A stretch of 42,971 nt of DNA from the NCBI GenBank assembly GCA_023411225.1, contig JAEYPA010000111.1:1-42971 (forward strand), in the 5' to 3' direction. Shown piece after piece: positions 16,803-24,892 of this stretch; the first letter of the stretch is position 1; the number at the start of each line of letters is the position of its first letter. Position numbers and translations under genes: made by a program. Under the pieces are notes generated by a model. It was not told the origin of the DNA, searched no databases, and saw nothing but the letters and a program-made list of their open reading frames with translations. This DNA comes from Bacillota bacterium (GTDB lineage Bacteria; Bacillota; Clostridia; Lachnospirales; Lachnospiraceae).

Positions 16803-18146
16803 TTAGTTAGTACTTGGTACTGGTGTAGTGGTTGGTGTAGTAACGGTAGGTGTACTATGATCTTCCCCTGGTGTGGTACTTGGAGTAATACTCGGATTAG
16901 GGGTAGCATTTGGATTAGTCAATACAACCTGCACCTGATTTGTTTCTTGAATTTCTACTGTATAACCCTCAGCAAAAGTGATTGGTACCAAATAAGTACC
17001 ATATGTTCGGTTAGTTAAGTCAATTGTAGGCTTTAACGTGTCTATTGTAACATTGTCAATCCTATCTGGCGCAGCCAATACCTTTACCTTGTACTGTTTA
17101 CTTGGATCTACAAAGTTATAGGTAGTAATCTCGGCCGGCAGTTTCACCGATATGTCACTGGAATTAATCAAAAATTCCTTAGAGTCCAGCTGTCCAATGG
17201 TTATTTCCACCGGGATCTGAGTGTCTGAAGTAGTATAAATAACCCCCTTCGGCAAGAGCTTATCTGTTAATTCCAATACATCGTCTACAGAAGTTATCTT
17301 GTCACTAATATCAAATGTAAAATCAATACTACTTATCTTGTCCAGATTCTTTGGATATCCAGCTATAGTAATCGAATTTGGCTCATAAACTGTATCTACC
17401 AAGTAATATCCATACCCTGGTTTACCTGTTATCTTAACGTTAATTGGTACTGTCTTTGTTCTATAAACAGATACCGATACCTCTATTGTGTCCGCACTGA
17501 AATCTAATTTTAGTTCCTTGGCATCCATCACATCACCATTATTATCATAAGCCTTTGGTGTTGCAGTCACAACAAAGTCCTTTGTCTTCTTGCTGACATC
17601 TACATCTACTTCGATACTAGCTAGCTTATTTATAATGCTTTCTCCACCGGTTACTGTAATAGTTCCAGGTCTTGCTTTCATCTGATTTGTAGAAACATAG
17701 TAGCCTTCTAGAACCTCTCCTACTATGTTAAACTTAATTGGAAGCCTCTTCTCGGTAATATTCTCTAACTCTACTACCATGTTCTTAACATCGCCTAATT
17801 CCAAGGTGTATTTGGTCGTTGTATATTTATTACACTCTACATCGATAGTTACACTTCCCGTTTTAGACAAATATTTCAAATCAGCAGTAGCAAGAATGTT
17901 CTCTGACTTCAATGTGTCCACGAAACTCTTATTACCTTTGACGGTAACTTCTACCTCACTGCCTTCTACAACCGTGTAAACCTTATTAATAGATGTTACC
18001 ACTGCTTCGTTAAGTACATCCACATCCACAGTAAATGTACGACTGATTACAGGGTCATCGATATTTACAATAACAATCCAAATTATGAAGGCAAGAACAA
18101 CCGACAAAATTTTAATTCCAATATTATTGGTCAATTTCTTTTTCAT
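16803..18146 (-). CDS. cdaR: YbbR-domain regulator of CdaA
   Basis: 447 aa. One N-terminal membrane helix (GIKILSVVLAFIIWIVIVNI, residues about 9-28) followed by YbbR repeats, each with the signature of hydrophobic beta-strands and GxxxxGYY-type motifs (for example VGEVLEGYYVS, TGKPGYGYYLV), and a Thr/Pro-rich tail of about 40 residues (TTTPVPSTN at the end). CdaR anchors outside the membrane and modulates the cyclase CdaA. It overlaps cdaA by 23 bases, indicating coupled translation. Confidence 0.93.
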   Translation of the reverse strand: MKKKLTNNIGIKILSVVLAFIIWIVIVNIDDPVISRTFTVDVDVLNEAVVTSINKVYTVVEGSEVEVTVKGNKSFVDTLKSENILATADLKYLSKTGSVTIDVECNKYTTTKYTLELGDVKNMVVELENITEKRLPIKFNIVGEVLEGYYVSTNQMKARPGTITVTGGESIINKLASIEVDVDVSKKTKDFVVTATPKAYDNNGDVMDAKELKLDFSADTIEVSVSVYRTKTVPINVKITGKPGYGYYLVDTVYEPNSITIAGYPKNLDKISSIDFTFDISDKITSVDDVLELTDKLLPKGVIYTTSDTQIPVEITIGQLDSKEFLINSSDISVKLPAEITTYNFVDPSKQYKVKVLAAPDRIDNVTIDTLKPTIDLTNRTYGTYLVPITFAEGYTVEIQETNQVQVVLTNPNATPNPSITPSTTPGEDHSTPTVTTPTTTPVPSTN

Positions 18147-19008
18147 CTTTCTGTTTACCTTTCCATATCCTGAATTTCTTATTGGTTAAAGTTTTCTTCA
18201 TCTTTCGACCATCTAACTTAGTGCGTAGAGTATCTGCATCTATATTACGCTGTATCCCACCACCAACAGCTACAGATACTTTTCCTGTCTCTTCAGATAC
18301 AATAATAGTAAAACTATCAGTAACCTCACTAATTCCGACAGCTGCACGATGTCTGGTACCAAGTTCTTTGCTTAGCTGCATGTTATCACTTAATGGCAAA
18401 TAACAGGTGGCTGCAACAATTCTGTCACCTGATAGAATAACCGCTCCATCATGAAGAGGAGTATTGTGTTCAAATATATTCACTAGCAATTGGCTACTGA
18501 CAATTGAATCCATCACAATGCCGGTTCTTACATATTCATTTAAAGGAATCTCCTGCTCAATAACAATTAGGGCTCCAGTTTTCGTCTTTGCCAACTCAAA
18601 GGTAGCCCTAATTAATTCATTTATGGTCTTCTCACTGTAACGTTCATTCTTATCCCTTTGATCATCAAAGGATATAATGGATGAAAACAGGTTTTTTCGT
18701 CCTAACTGTTCCAGCGCACGTCTTAGTTCTGGTTGGAATACGATAATAACCGCAATAATACCAACACTTATAGTTTTAGATAGAATCCAAAGGATTACGC
18801 TCAGGTTTAGAACATTGGCTACAAGACTAAAAAGGAGAATTAACAGAATACCTTTTAACAAAATCCAAGCTCTCGTATTCTTTAACCATATGGTGATATG
18901 ATAAATCATGAAAGCAATAATAAGTATCTCTACCCAGTCCATTACATAAATATTAGGAATAGATAATACTGTTTTTGCTTTTTCTATAAAAGACATGATT
19001 GCATTCAT
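18124..19008 (-). CDS. cdaA: Diadenylate cyclase CdaA
   Basis: 294 aa. Makes the second messenger c-di-AMP from two ATP. Three N-terminal membrane helices (about 25-41, 48-66, 72-91) precede the DAC domain with the catalytic DGA (187-189, in TPLHDGAVIL) and GTRHRAA (217-223). Both motifs are intact. Start has AGGAGGAATTT immediately upstream. In many Firmicutes cdaA-cdaR is followed by glmM; here the genes around it are two unknown membrane proteins and an HPr. Confidence 0.96.
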   Translation of the reverse strand: MNAIMSFIEKAKTVLSIPNIYVMDWVEILIIAFMIYHITIWLKNTRAWILLKGILLILLFSLVANVLNLSVILWILSKTISVGIIAVIIVFQPELRRALEQLGRKNLFSSIISFDDQRDKNERYSEKTINELIRATFELAKTKTGALIVIEQEIPLNEYVRTGIVMDSIVSSQLLVNIFEHNTPLHDGAVILSGDRIVAATCYLPLSDNMQLSKELGTRHRAAVGISEVTDSFTIIVSEETGKVSVAVGGGIQRNIDADTLRTKLDGRKMKKTLTNKKFRIWKGKQKDEKEIDQ

Positions 19009-19054
19009 AAATTCCTCCTAGCCACTTCAACCTCTAAAATTACTCTATTATATC

Positions 19055-20116
19055 TTATTTATCTTCAGACTTATCTTCGAATTCGATATCATCCAGATTG
19101 CTAAAATCAAACTGTATATCATCCTCAAAGGGTTGACGGTTTAGATTAGAACTAACCTCGTCAAAATTCTCTTTGGTTGACTTTTTCTCATTAGTATTAA
19201 ATCTCTTTACACTTACCTCTGGTGTTGTCACTTTAACTTTTGGTATTGCTTTAACATAATAATAATATTGGTCATCTTCAAATTGCACATGCTCTACCCT
19301 GGAGTAATCAAGTGTTAGCCGGAAAAATTGAATTACGTAAACAATACAACCAGATAAAATAGTTCCCCAAATCATCTTGAATATCAGGTTTTTGGAATCC
19401 AATACAAGGTCTCCGATTAAATATACAAGAATAGTTACCACTACACCTGCTATGATAGAACTTTCAAAGGCATGATTTGCCTGAAGGTTACGCACCAGAT
19501 AAGTAACCAAAATTACTGCCGCAAAGGTAAATAGAGTTAGGAACAAAAGTTTATTCTGAAGAAGCCCATCCATTATATTCTTATACATCAATAAAATATC
19601 ATCTACATTAGTTGTCGTATTACCTAAAGCAACCAGTGTATTAATATCCTGGAAGAAATAATATATGATTACACCACAACTTGCTGGAATGATTGCTAAA
19701 GGTGTTGCAATAACACCTAGAAGAATTGGTACCACATACTGCAAATTCAAAATGTACAAGATAGGAATCAACAATACAACATACCCTAACTTAGGAGTAA
19801 AACGTACAAACAAAACATATAAAACCAACATAATCACAGCTGCCAACAAACACAAAAAAATGGATATAGAGTAAATATGGCCTAGCGCAAAAGCAGATGC
19901 CACTAAAACTACAATATAACTTGGTGTAAATGCACATAGCAAACTAACTGCAATTACCACTATTAATTTATTAAGCTGAGGCTGATACCCCAATTTGGCA
20001 TTGATAAGTAGAAAAACTACTAAGGCTACAAGGAATTTAACAGATGGCTCAATAATAGATTGATATTTCTGATAAAATTCACGTAGTCTCTCTTTTATTA
20101 CTAACAATTGCGTCAT
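19055..20116 (-). CDS. Unknown multi-spanning membrane protein in cdaA operon
   Basis: 353 aa. Short cytoplasmic start, about 8 membrane helices over residues 27-270, then a hydrophilic, acidic C-terminal tail of about 75 residues (RQPFEDDIQFDFSNLDDIEFEDKSEDK region). I do not recognise the family. It overlaps the preceding gene by 4 bases (ATGA) and precedes cdaA by 46 bases, so it is expected to be co-transcribed. A role linked to c-di-AMP or osmotic/turgor control would be inference from position only. Confidence 0.7.
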   Translation of the reverse strand: MTQLLVIKERLREFYQKYQSIIEPSVKFLVALVVFLLINAKLGYQPQLNKLIVVIAVSLLCAFTPSYIVVLVASAFALGHIYSISIFLCLLAAVIMLVLYVLFVRFTPKLGYVVLLIPILYILNLQYVVPILLGVIATPLAIIPASCGVIIYYFFQDINTLVALGNTTTNVDDILLMYKNIMDGLLQNKLLFLTLFTFAAVILVTYLVRNLQANHAFESSIIAGVVVTILVYLIGDLVLDSKNLIFKMIWGTILSGCIVYVIQFFRLTLDYSRVEHVQFEDDQYYYYVKAIPKVKVTTPEVSVKRFNTNEKKSTKENFDEVSSNLNRQPFEDDIQFDFSNLDDIEFEDKSEDK

Positions 20117-20526
20117 GGTTCTTTGGTCCCCCTCTGATTTTCTTCTTCATAAATTCTTCGAAGATACTTTAGGCCCTTGTTATAGCCTGCAAGCTTTTTT
20201 CTTGAAGATTCAAACTTAATGGTGTAACCAATTATGGTACATAAAACAAACACGATTAGAAGCATAATGTAGATACCAAGAATATAAAGTCCTATGGCTT
20301 TATAGTCCAACTTTACTGCTTCTGCTATCAGATACTCTGACTGATATACTCCAATTAGGAGTAAAATAAGAAAATAGCCAATAGTAGTAAAGACTATAGT
20401 ATTCAATATCTGTAGTCTTATATAATCCCTTTTATAATACTGACTTAAGTTAATGTCTTCTTTTCCACTTTTGTTTTCATAAATGGCTAATTTCGTCATT
20501 ATACGAATCTTGTCATTATTTAACAT
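20113..20526 (-). CDS. Unknown small membrane protein, first gene of cdaA operon
   Basis: 137 aa. Two membrane helices (about 37-60 and 78-103) between charged ends (KSGKEDINLSQYYKRDY at the start; RRIYEEENQRGTKEP at the end). GGAGGTGAAAGA precedes the ATG. Stop overlaps the start of the next gene by four bases. Unrecognised; its tight coupling suggests it forms a pair with the larger membrane protein. Confidence 0.7.
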   Translation of the reverse strand: MLNNDKIRIMTKLAIYENKSGKEDINLSQYYKRDYIRLQILNTIVFTTIGYFLILLLIGVYQSEYLIAEAVKLDYKAIGLYILGIYIMLLIVFVLCTIIGYTIKFESSRKKLAGYNKGLKYLRRIYEEENQRGTKEP

Positions 20527-20641
20527 TCTTTCACCTCCAAGAACATCAAATCTATTATAACATAAAGGTTTTTCAATTTATAGCACTTTTTTCTGTATAA
20601 ATTATTTACAGAAGTTGGAATTGGTAATACATAATAACAAA

Positions 20642-20678
20642 TAAAGACCCTAAGAATATATGGTCTTAAGGTCTTTAT
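20642..20678 (-). terminator. Terminator of gpmA
   Basis: Minus strand AAAGACCTTAAGA … TTCTTAGGGTCTTT (20643-20677) followed by ATTTGTT. Confidence 0.75.
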
Positions 20679-20683
20679 GTAGA

Positions 20684-21421
20684 TTATTTTATTTTTCCTT
20701 GGTTTGCAACTGACTGCATCTTTTGCTGAACAGAAGCAGCATCCCCTAGGTACTCTTTATGTAGGTAGTTACCTTTCTCATCTAGCTCGTAGACTAAAGG
20801 TAATCCGGTAGGTATATTAAGTTCCAATATTTCTTCCTTAGAGAGATGTTCGATATATTGGACCAAAGCCCGTAAAGAATTACCATGGGCTGCTATTATT
20901 ACTCTTTTGCCTGCTTCCATATCTTTTTTTATGAACTCTTCATAATATGGAATGACTCTTCCAATAGTATCCTTTAGGCTTTCTCCTAGTGGAAGTCCAC
21001 TTTCTTTTCGATACTGCTCTAGTAGTGCAGGATTTCTTTCATCGGACGGTTCTAGCAGTGGTGGAGCAATCTCATAGGATCGTCTCCAGATTTTGACCTG
21101 CTCCTCTCCATATTTCTCTGCAGTTTCTGCTTTATTTAATCCTTGTAGCTTTCCGTAGTGACGTTCATTTAATTTCCAGGTTTTTATTACTGGTAACCAA
21201 GCTCTATCCATCTCATCTAAGGCATAGTTCAGTGTATGGATAGCTCTTTTCAGGTAAGAAGTGTAACAAACATCAAAGTCATAACCATTGGCTTTCAATA
21301 GTCGTCCTGCTTCTTTTGCTTCTACTATCCCCTTTTCTGAAAGTTCAACATCTGTCCAACCTGTAAATAAATTTTCTTTATTCCAAATACTTTCTCCATG
21401 TCGTAATAATACCAATTTCAT
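20684..21421 (-). CDS. gpmA: 2,3-bisphosphoglycerate-dependent phosphoglycerate mutase
   Basis: 245 aa. Interconverts 3- and 2-phosphoglycerate in glycolysis. Catalytic LRHGESIWNKENLFTGWTD (phospho-histidine in RHG at residues 7-9), ERHYGKLQGLNKAET and AAHGNSLRALV are all intact. Start at 21421 with AAAGGAGTGATTTT upstream; nine additional in-frame codons upstream are not family-like. Single-gene unit ending in its own terminator. Confidence 0.96.
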   Translation of the reverse strand: MKLVLLRHGESIWNKENLFTGWTDVELSEKGIVEAKEAGRLLKANGYDFDVCYTSYLKRAIHTLNYALDEMDRAWLPVIKTWKLNERHYGKLQGLNKAETAEKYGEEQVKIWRRSYEIAPPLLEPSDERNPALLEQYRKESGLPLGESLKDTIGRVIPYYEEFIKKDMEAGKRVIIAAHGNSLRALVQYIEHLSKEEILELNIPTGLPLVYELDEKGNYLHKEYLGDAASVQQKMQSVANQGKIK

Positions 21422-21513
21422 AAAATCACTCCTTTCTATAATCACCATACAAAATATGTCTATCGATAGGACTGCATAGCTCTATGGTTATGATGTGTTG
21501 AGTCTTTTGACAA

Positions 21514-21543
21514 TAAAAACCTCTCTAATCACTCAGAGAGGTA
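21514..21543 (-). terminator. Terminator of the gpx-marR unit
   Basis: Minus strand ACCTCTC…GAGAGGT (21519-21542) then TTTTTATTG; the marR stop codon lies in its loop. Confidence 0.85.
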
Positions 21544-21987
21544 TTTATTATCTAATTTACTAAGTCCATCTAAAACCTTATATAGGATGTTATATAACTG
21601 CTCTGCTTCTTCCTTCTTTAGCTTGAAGCAAGCACCCATGTGTACAGGGATTGTCACTGCCTTTTCCTTAAGGGCTTCCCCTTGGCTAGTGAGTGTCACA
21701 TTAAGCACCCTTTCATCCTCTACTCCTCGGCTTCGTTGTATCAAACCCTTCTGTTCCAATTTCTTTAGAACAGGTGTTAAAGTACCAGAATCTAGGTAAA
21801 GCCACTGCCCCAGTGTCTTTACATTCATCTGCTTATGCTCCCACAGCACCATCAAGGTAATATATTGGGTATAAGTAATATCCAACTTATCCAGGTATGG
21901 CTTATACTTCTTCACAATCTCCTTAGAGACAGCATATAGTGGGAAACAAAGCTGACTTTCAAGTTTTAAGGCTTCATACTTATCCAT
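21529..21987 (-). CDS. MarR/OhrR-family regulator
   Basis: 152 aa winged-helix regulator. Cysteine 14 in ESQLCFPLYA matches the single redox-sensing cysteine of one-Cys OhrR proteins; the DNA-binding wing region is LGQWLYLDSGTLTPVLKKLEQKGLIQRSRGVEDER. OhrR represses peroxide-defence genes until its cysteine is oxidised by organic peroxide. It follows the glutathione peroxidase by 47 bases on the same strand, consistent with an auto-regulated operon. Start at 21987 with GGAGGACAAC in front; the ATG 12 bases upstream overlaps that site. Confidence 0.9.
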   Translation of the reverse strand: MDKYEALKLESQLCFPLYAVSKEIVKKYKPYLDKLDITYTQYITLMVLWEHKQMNVKTLGQWLYLDSGTLTPVLKKLEQKGLIQRSRGVEDERVLNVTLTSQGEALKEKAVTIPVHMGACFKLKKEEAEQLYNILYKVLDGLSKLDNKYLSE

Positions 21988-22034
21988 GTTGTCCTCCATT
22001 AAGCAGTCTTTAAATTCTGTTTCGTCATAGCTCT

Positions 22035-22583
22035 CTACAGTAATTCTTTGATACCTTCTTCTACCTTTGCCATATCTGTAGTTGGCTCAAATCTAGTTAC
22101 TACATTACCAGCTCTATCTACTAAAAATTTTGTAAAATTCCATTTAATATCAGGAAGATTCTTATAGTCCGGATTTGCCTCAGACAGCATCTTGTCCAGT
22201 ACTGGAGTTAACTTATGAGCAGGATCAAATCCAGCAAATCCCTTCTGCTCTTTTAGATATTTATATAGTGGGTGTGCATCCTGACCGTTAACCATAATCT
22301 TAGAAAACTGTGGGAAAGTAATGCCATAATTTAAGGAACAAAAACTTGCTATCTCTTCATCACTTCCTGGAGCCTGATTCTTAAACTGGTTACAAGGGAA
22401 CCCGAGAACTACCAGCCCCTGATCCTTATACTCTTTATAAAGATTCTCTAACGTTTCATACTGTGGAGTAAAACCACAAGCGGTTGCTGTATTTACAATA
22501 AGTAAAACCTTACCTTCATATTCTTTTAACGACACAATATTACCTGACATATCCTTTGCTTCATATTCATAAATATTACTCAT
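22035..22583 (-). CDS. Glutathione peroxidase family thiol peroxidase
   Basis: 182 aa. Peroxidatic cysteine at residue 36 in NTATACGFTPQYETLENLY, second family motif LVVLGFPCNQF, and the tryptophan motif IKWNFTKFLVDR. No selenocysteine codon. Bacterial members often use thioredoxin rather than glutathione. Start at 22583 with AGGAAAGGTGGATTTT upstream. Paired with an OhrR-type regulator, so most likely a lipid/organic peroxide defence gene. Confidence 0.93.
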   Translation of the reverse strand: MSNIYEYEAKDMSGNIVSLKEYEGKVLLIVNTATACGFTPQYETLENLYKEYKDQGLVVLGFPCNQFKNQAPGSDEEIASFCSLNYGITFPQFSKIMVNGQDAHPLYKYLKEQKGFAGFDPAHKLTPVLDKMLSEANPDYKNLPDIKWNFTKFLVDRAGNVVTRFEPTTDMAKVEEGIKELL

Positions 22584-22687
22584 AAAATCCACCTTTCCTG
22601 ACGCTATCATCGTCTCTAAATAATTATTTGTTTTACGGTTTCTCTTTGTTCACTTTTTCTAACACGTATTGGTTTTCTTTTATTTAA

Positions 22688-22714
22688 ATTGTGCTCAATC
22701 TAATTGTGTACAAT
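22688..22714 (-). promoter_or_regulatory. Tandem operator-like palindromes upstream of gpx
   Basis: Two copies of ATTGTGNNCAAT-type sites: ATTGTGCTCAAT (22688-22699) and ATTGTGTACAAT (22703-22714), repeated with a 15-base period. The second contains the perfect half-sites ATTGT-N2-ACAAT. They lie just downstream of the gpx promoter start site, which suits repression by the adjacent MarR/OhrR protein. Binding is inference. Confidence 0.65.
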
Positions 22715-22726
22715 CTTTATACTCAA

Positions 22727-22756
22727 AATATAACATAAAGCTTATTAGTTTGTCAA
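22727..22756 (-). promoter_or_regulatory. Promoter of gpx-marR
   Basis: Minus strand TTGACA (22751-22756, perfect), 18-base spacer, TATATT (22727-22732) preceded by TGT (extended -10). The expected start is about 22720, just before the tandem palindromes. Confidence 0.75.
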
Positions 22757-22883
22757 TAAAACTTTTTCTATACTATTCACTTTATTTCGACATTTCTTAG
22801 TCCTATGCTATAAGCTAATTTCTATTGAAACCTTCTTGCAATTGGAATCATAAAATAGATATCTTATATACTCACCCTTTATT

Positions 22884-24080
22884 TTAATTTTTATTCAGTA
22901 GCTTTTTATAACTGATATCCATACCAAAAGCTCCGAGAGGTGCTGTAATCACAATAGATAAGACTGCTACGGATAAGACAATTTTACCGCAAGGAAGAAA
23001 AAGGGAAAGAGGGACACCACCAATAGCAGCTTGTACAGTAGCTTTTGGCAAGTAAGCAATGACGCAAAATAGCCGTTCTTTCAGGTTTAGGGATGTTTTT
23101 ATCATACATACAAGAACACCCACCGACCGAAAGATTAATGCCAGCAGAATAAGGCCTAACGCTGCTAGCCCGGCTCCCATGGTATAACGAATATCTACAG
23201 CAGCGCCTACTAAGACGAATAGAATAACTTCTGCTGCCAACCATAACTTTCCGAATTTCTCCGACAATCTTTTAGATACAAAATCGGTACTTTTCATTTG
23301 TAAAACGCAAGCCATACTCATGATTGCAAGAAGCCCCGAGATAGCAATCATATCCTCTAACCAAGTTTCCATAGCCATCAGAAGAAAGGCGACTCCCAGC
23401 ACTACAATCACCTTCATGCTGTTACGAATTACATGCTTGTGAGCATATGCTGACTCAAAAAATAACGCTAATAGCCATCCAATCACTCCGCCTAAGACAA
23501 TCCCCAGTACAATGGAAATTGGTATATTGGCAAATTCCAATACAGAGGCTGATCCACCTTGCTCGATTTCTACAAAGGTAGAAAATAAAACTATGACAAA
23601 TACATCATCTAAAGATGCTCCTGCCAGAATCAGTTGTGGAATACTTTTATTGGTTCCATAATTTCTTTCCATCAAATGAACCATCTTTGGTACTACAACT
23701 GCAGGAGATACTGCCCCCAAAACAGCTCCAATAATAGCTGCCTCCATCCTTGTTACCTTAAGAAGTGCCGGAGCAAAAAGGATTACGGCAATGATTTCAA
23801 ATACTGCCGGAAGAAAGGACATAAGGATGGCCGGACGACCTACCTTCTTTAAATCTCTGATATCTAGGGATAGACCGGCTTTGATTAAGATAATAATAAG
23901 TGCCATCTGTCGTAACTCAGAGGAAATTCCAAGAATGGATGGGTCTAGGTAATCAAGGACATAGGGCCCTAGAATTACCCCGGTGATTAGCATACCGATG
24001 ATACGAGGTAGCCTTAACTTTTGACATATGGCAGCTAATGTCAGACCTACTAAAAATATAAGTGCCAGCGATGTTAACAT
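22884..24080 (-). CDS. Na+/H+ (cation:proton) antiporter
   Basis: 398 aa, about 12 membrane helices, monovalent cation:proton antiporter (CPA) superfamily. Seen: LRLPRIIGMLITGVILGP near the start, GAVLGAVSPAVVVPKMV, the conserved Asp pair region GASLDDVFVIVLFSTF, and LPKATVQAAIGGVPL. There is no long cytoplasmic regulatory tail. The gene is directly preceded by a fluoride riboswitch, so it probably helps with fluoride or the linked proton/ion stress. Start has AAAGGAGGATTATT upstream. Confidence 0.92.
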   Translation of the reverse strand: MLTSLALIFLVGLTLAAICQKLRLPRIIGMLITGVILGPYVLDYLDPSILGISSELRQMALIIILIKAGLSLDIRDLKKVGRPAILMSFLPAVFEIIAVILFAPALLKVTRMEAAIIGAVLGAVSPAVVVPKMVHLMERNYGTNKSIPQLILAGASLDDVFVIVLFSTFVEIEQGGSASVLEFANIPISIVLGIVLGGVIGWLLALFFESAYAHKHVIRNSMKVIVVLGVAFLLMAMETWLEDMIAISGLLAIMSMACVLQMKSTDFVSKRLSEKFGKLWLAAEVILFVLVGAAVDIRYTMGAGLAALGLILLALIFRSVGVLVCMIKTSLNLKERLFCVIAYLPKATVQAAIGGVPLSLFLPCGKIVLSVAVLSIVITAPLGAFGMDISYKKLLNKN

Positions 24081-24114
24081 AATAATCCTCCTTTAGTGAG
24101 TGCGATAGATAACA

Positions 24115-24163
24115 GAAAAAGCTGATACCTTCCGCGACATTTTTATCACAGAAGTCATCAGCT
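24115..24163 (-). terminator. Fluoride-riboswitch terminator
   Basis: Minus strand AGCTGAT…ATCAGCT long stem (24120-24162) followed by TTTTT. Its left arm is the 3' part of the aptamer (GCTGATGACTTCTG), so ligand-bound aptamer and terminator exclude each other. Confidence 0.85.
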
Positions 24164-24204
24164 TATAAGCGGTTTAGGTTTCCCATGGGAGTACTTCATT
24201 CCCT
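24145..24204 (-). promoter_or_regulatory. Fluoride riboswitch (crcB motif)
   Basis: Minus strand: GGGAATGAAGTACTCCC corresponds to the conserved first hairpin, then AAACCGCTTATAAGCTGATGACTTCTG matches the conserved pseudoknot-forming block. The expected arrangement is antitermination by fluoride: in its presence the terminator at 24115-24163 cannot form and the antiporter is transcribed. Confidence 0.9.
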
Positions 24205-24231
24205 TTTTATTACGAATTAATCTTCTTTGTA

Positions 24232-24260
24232 TTTATAACATACTTACAGTGCATATGCAA
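24232..24260 (-). promoter_or_regulatory. Promoter of the fluoride-regulated antiporter
   Basis: Minus strand TTGCAT (24255-24260), 17-base spacer, TATAAA (24232-24237) preceded by TGT. Start would be about 24225, roughly 20 bases before the aptamer. Confidence 0.75.
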
Positions 24261-24295
24261 TCCACATTTTATAGTCATTGAAAGTTTTGAATAAT

Positions 24296-24868
24296 TTATT
24301 CAACATTCCTATGTCTGCTCTCCATTTCATTATGGCTTACTTGCAGATCCTCTTCTAACAGCATAATAATTATATCAAAAAGCATATATAGATGCTGCTC
24401 AAATAAATTACCCATTGGTTGAATAGAAGGAATGGCTCTCTCATCTGTCCCATTATAAACAGCTGCAGGAACAAACAGAGTGAAATCTGCCATTTGAGGA
24501 CAAGGCTTGTTTGGAGAGCCAGTTACTACTGCTACAGTAGCCCCTGCCTGCTTTGCCATCTTAGTAACATAAGTAATATGACCAATAGCTCCTGAGCCAT
24601 TTGTAGCAATAAATAAATCTCCTTTATGCATCCCAGGTGTTGTATCGTCCCATATCCAGTGAGTTTCTTTTCCCAAATGCATCAGTCGCATAGCAAAACT
24701 TCTTGTAGAAATCCCTTCTCTTCCGACACCCATCATAAATATCCTATTGGATTTTTTTATTAATTCCATAAATTGTACTAGTTCATCTATCTCTTGCTTT
24801 TTAAATACTTCTAGATGTTCCTTTATAATAGTCTCATAAAGTGATAGGTATCTATCTTCTATATTCAT
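24296..24868 (-). CDS. SIS-domain sugar isomerase (6-phospho-3-hexuloisomerase-like)
   Basis: 190 aa. Single SIS domain with GVGREGISTRSFAMRLMHLG, the catalytic/binding block FIATNGSGAIGHITYVTKMAKQAG and VVTGSPNKPCPQMADF, typical of HxlB-like isomerases acting on keto-hexose phosphates. Start at 24868 with AAAGGAGTAAAT upstream. It is the last gene after a ribose-family ABC importer and separated by 24 bases, so the imported sugar is probably phosphorylated and isomerised; the sugar is not identifiable. The usual partner hexulose-phosphate synthase (HxlA) is not in view. Confidence 0.82.
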   Translation of the reverse strand: MNIEDRYLSLYETIIKEHLEVFKKQEIDELVQFMELIKKSNRIFMMGVGREGISTRSFAMRLMHLGKETHWIWDDTTPGMHKGDLFIATNGSGAIGHITYVTKMAKQAGATVAVVTGSPNKPCPQMADFTLFVPAAVYNGTDERAIPSIQPMGNLFEQHLYMLFDIIIMLLEEDLQVSHNEMESRHRNVE

Positions 24869-24892
24869 TCTATTTACTCCTTTCAATAAATC

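Noticed and set aside
22738..22818. Distant AGCTTAT/ATAAGCT complementarity as an antiporter terminator.
   Set aside because: Long loop, no T run; and the region already explains a gpx promoter.
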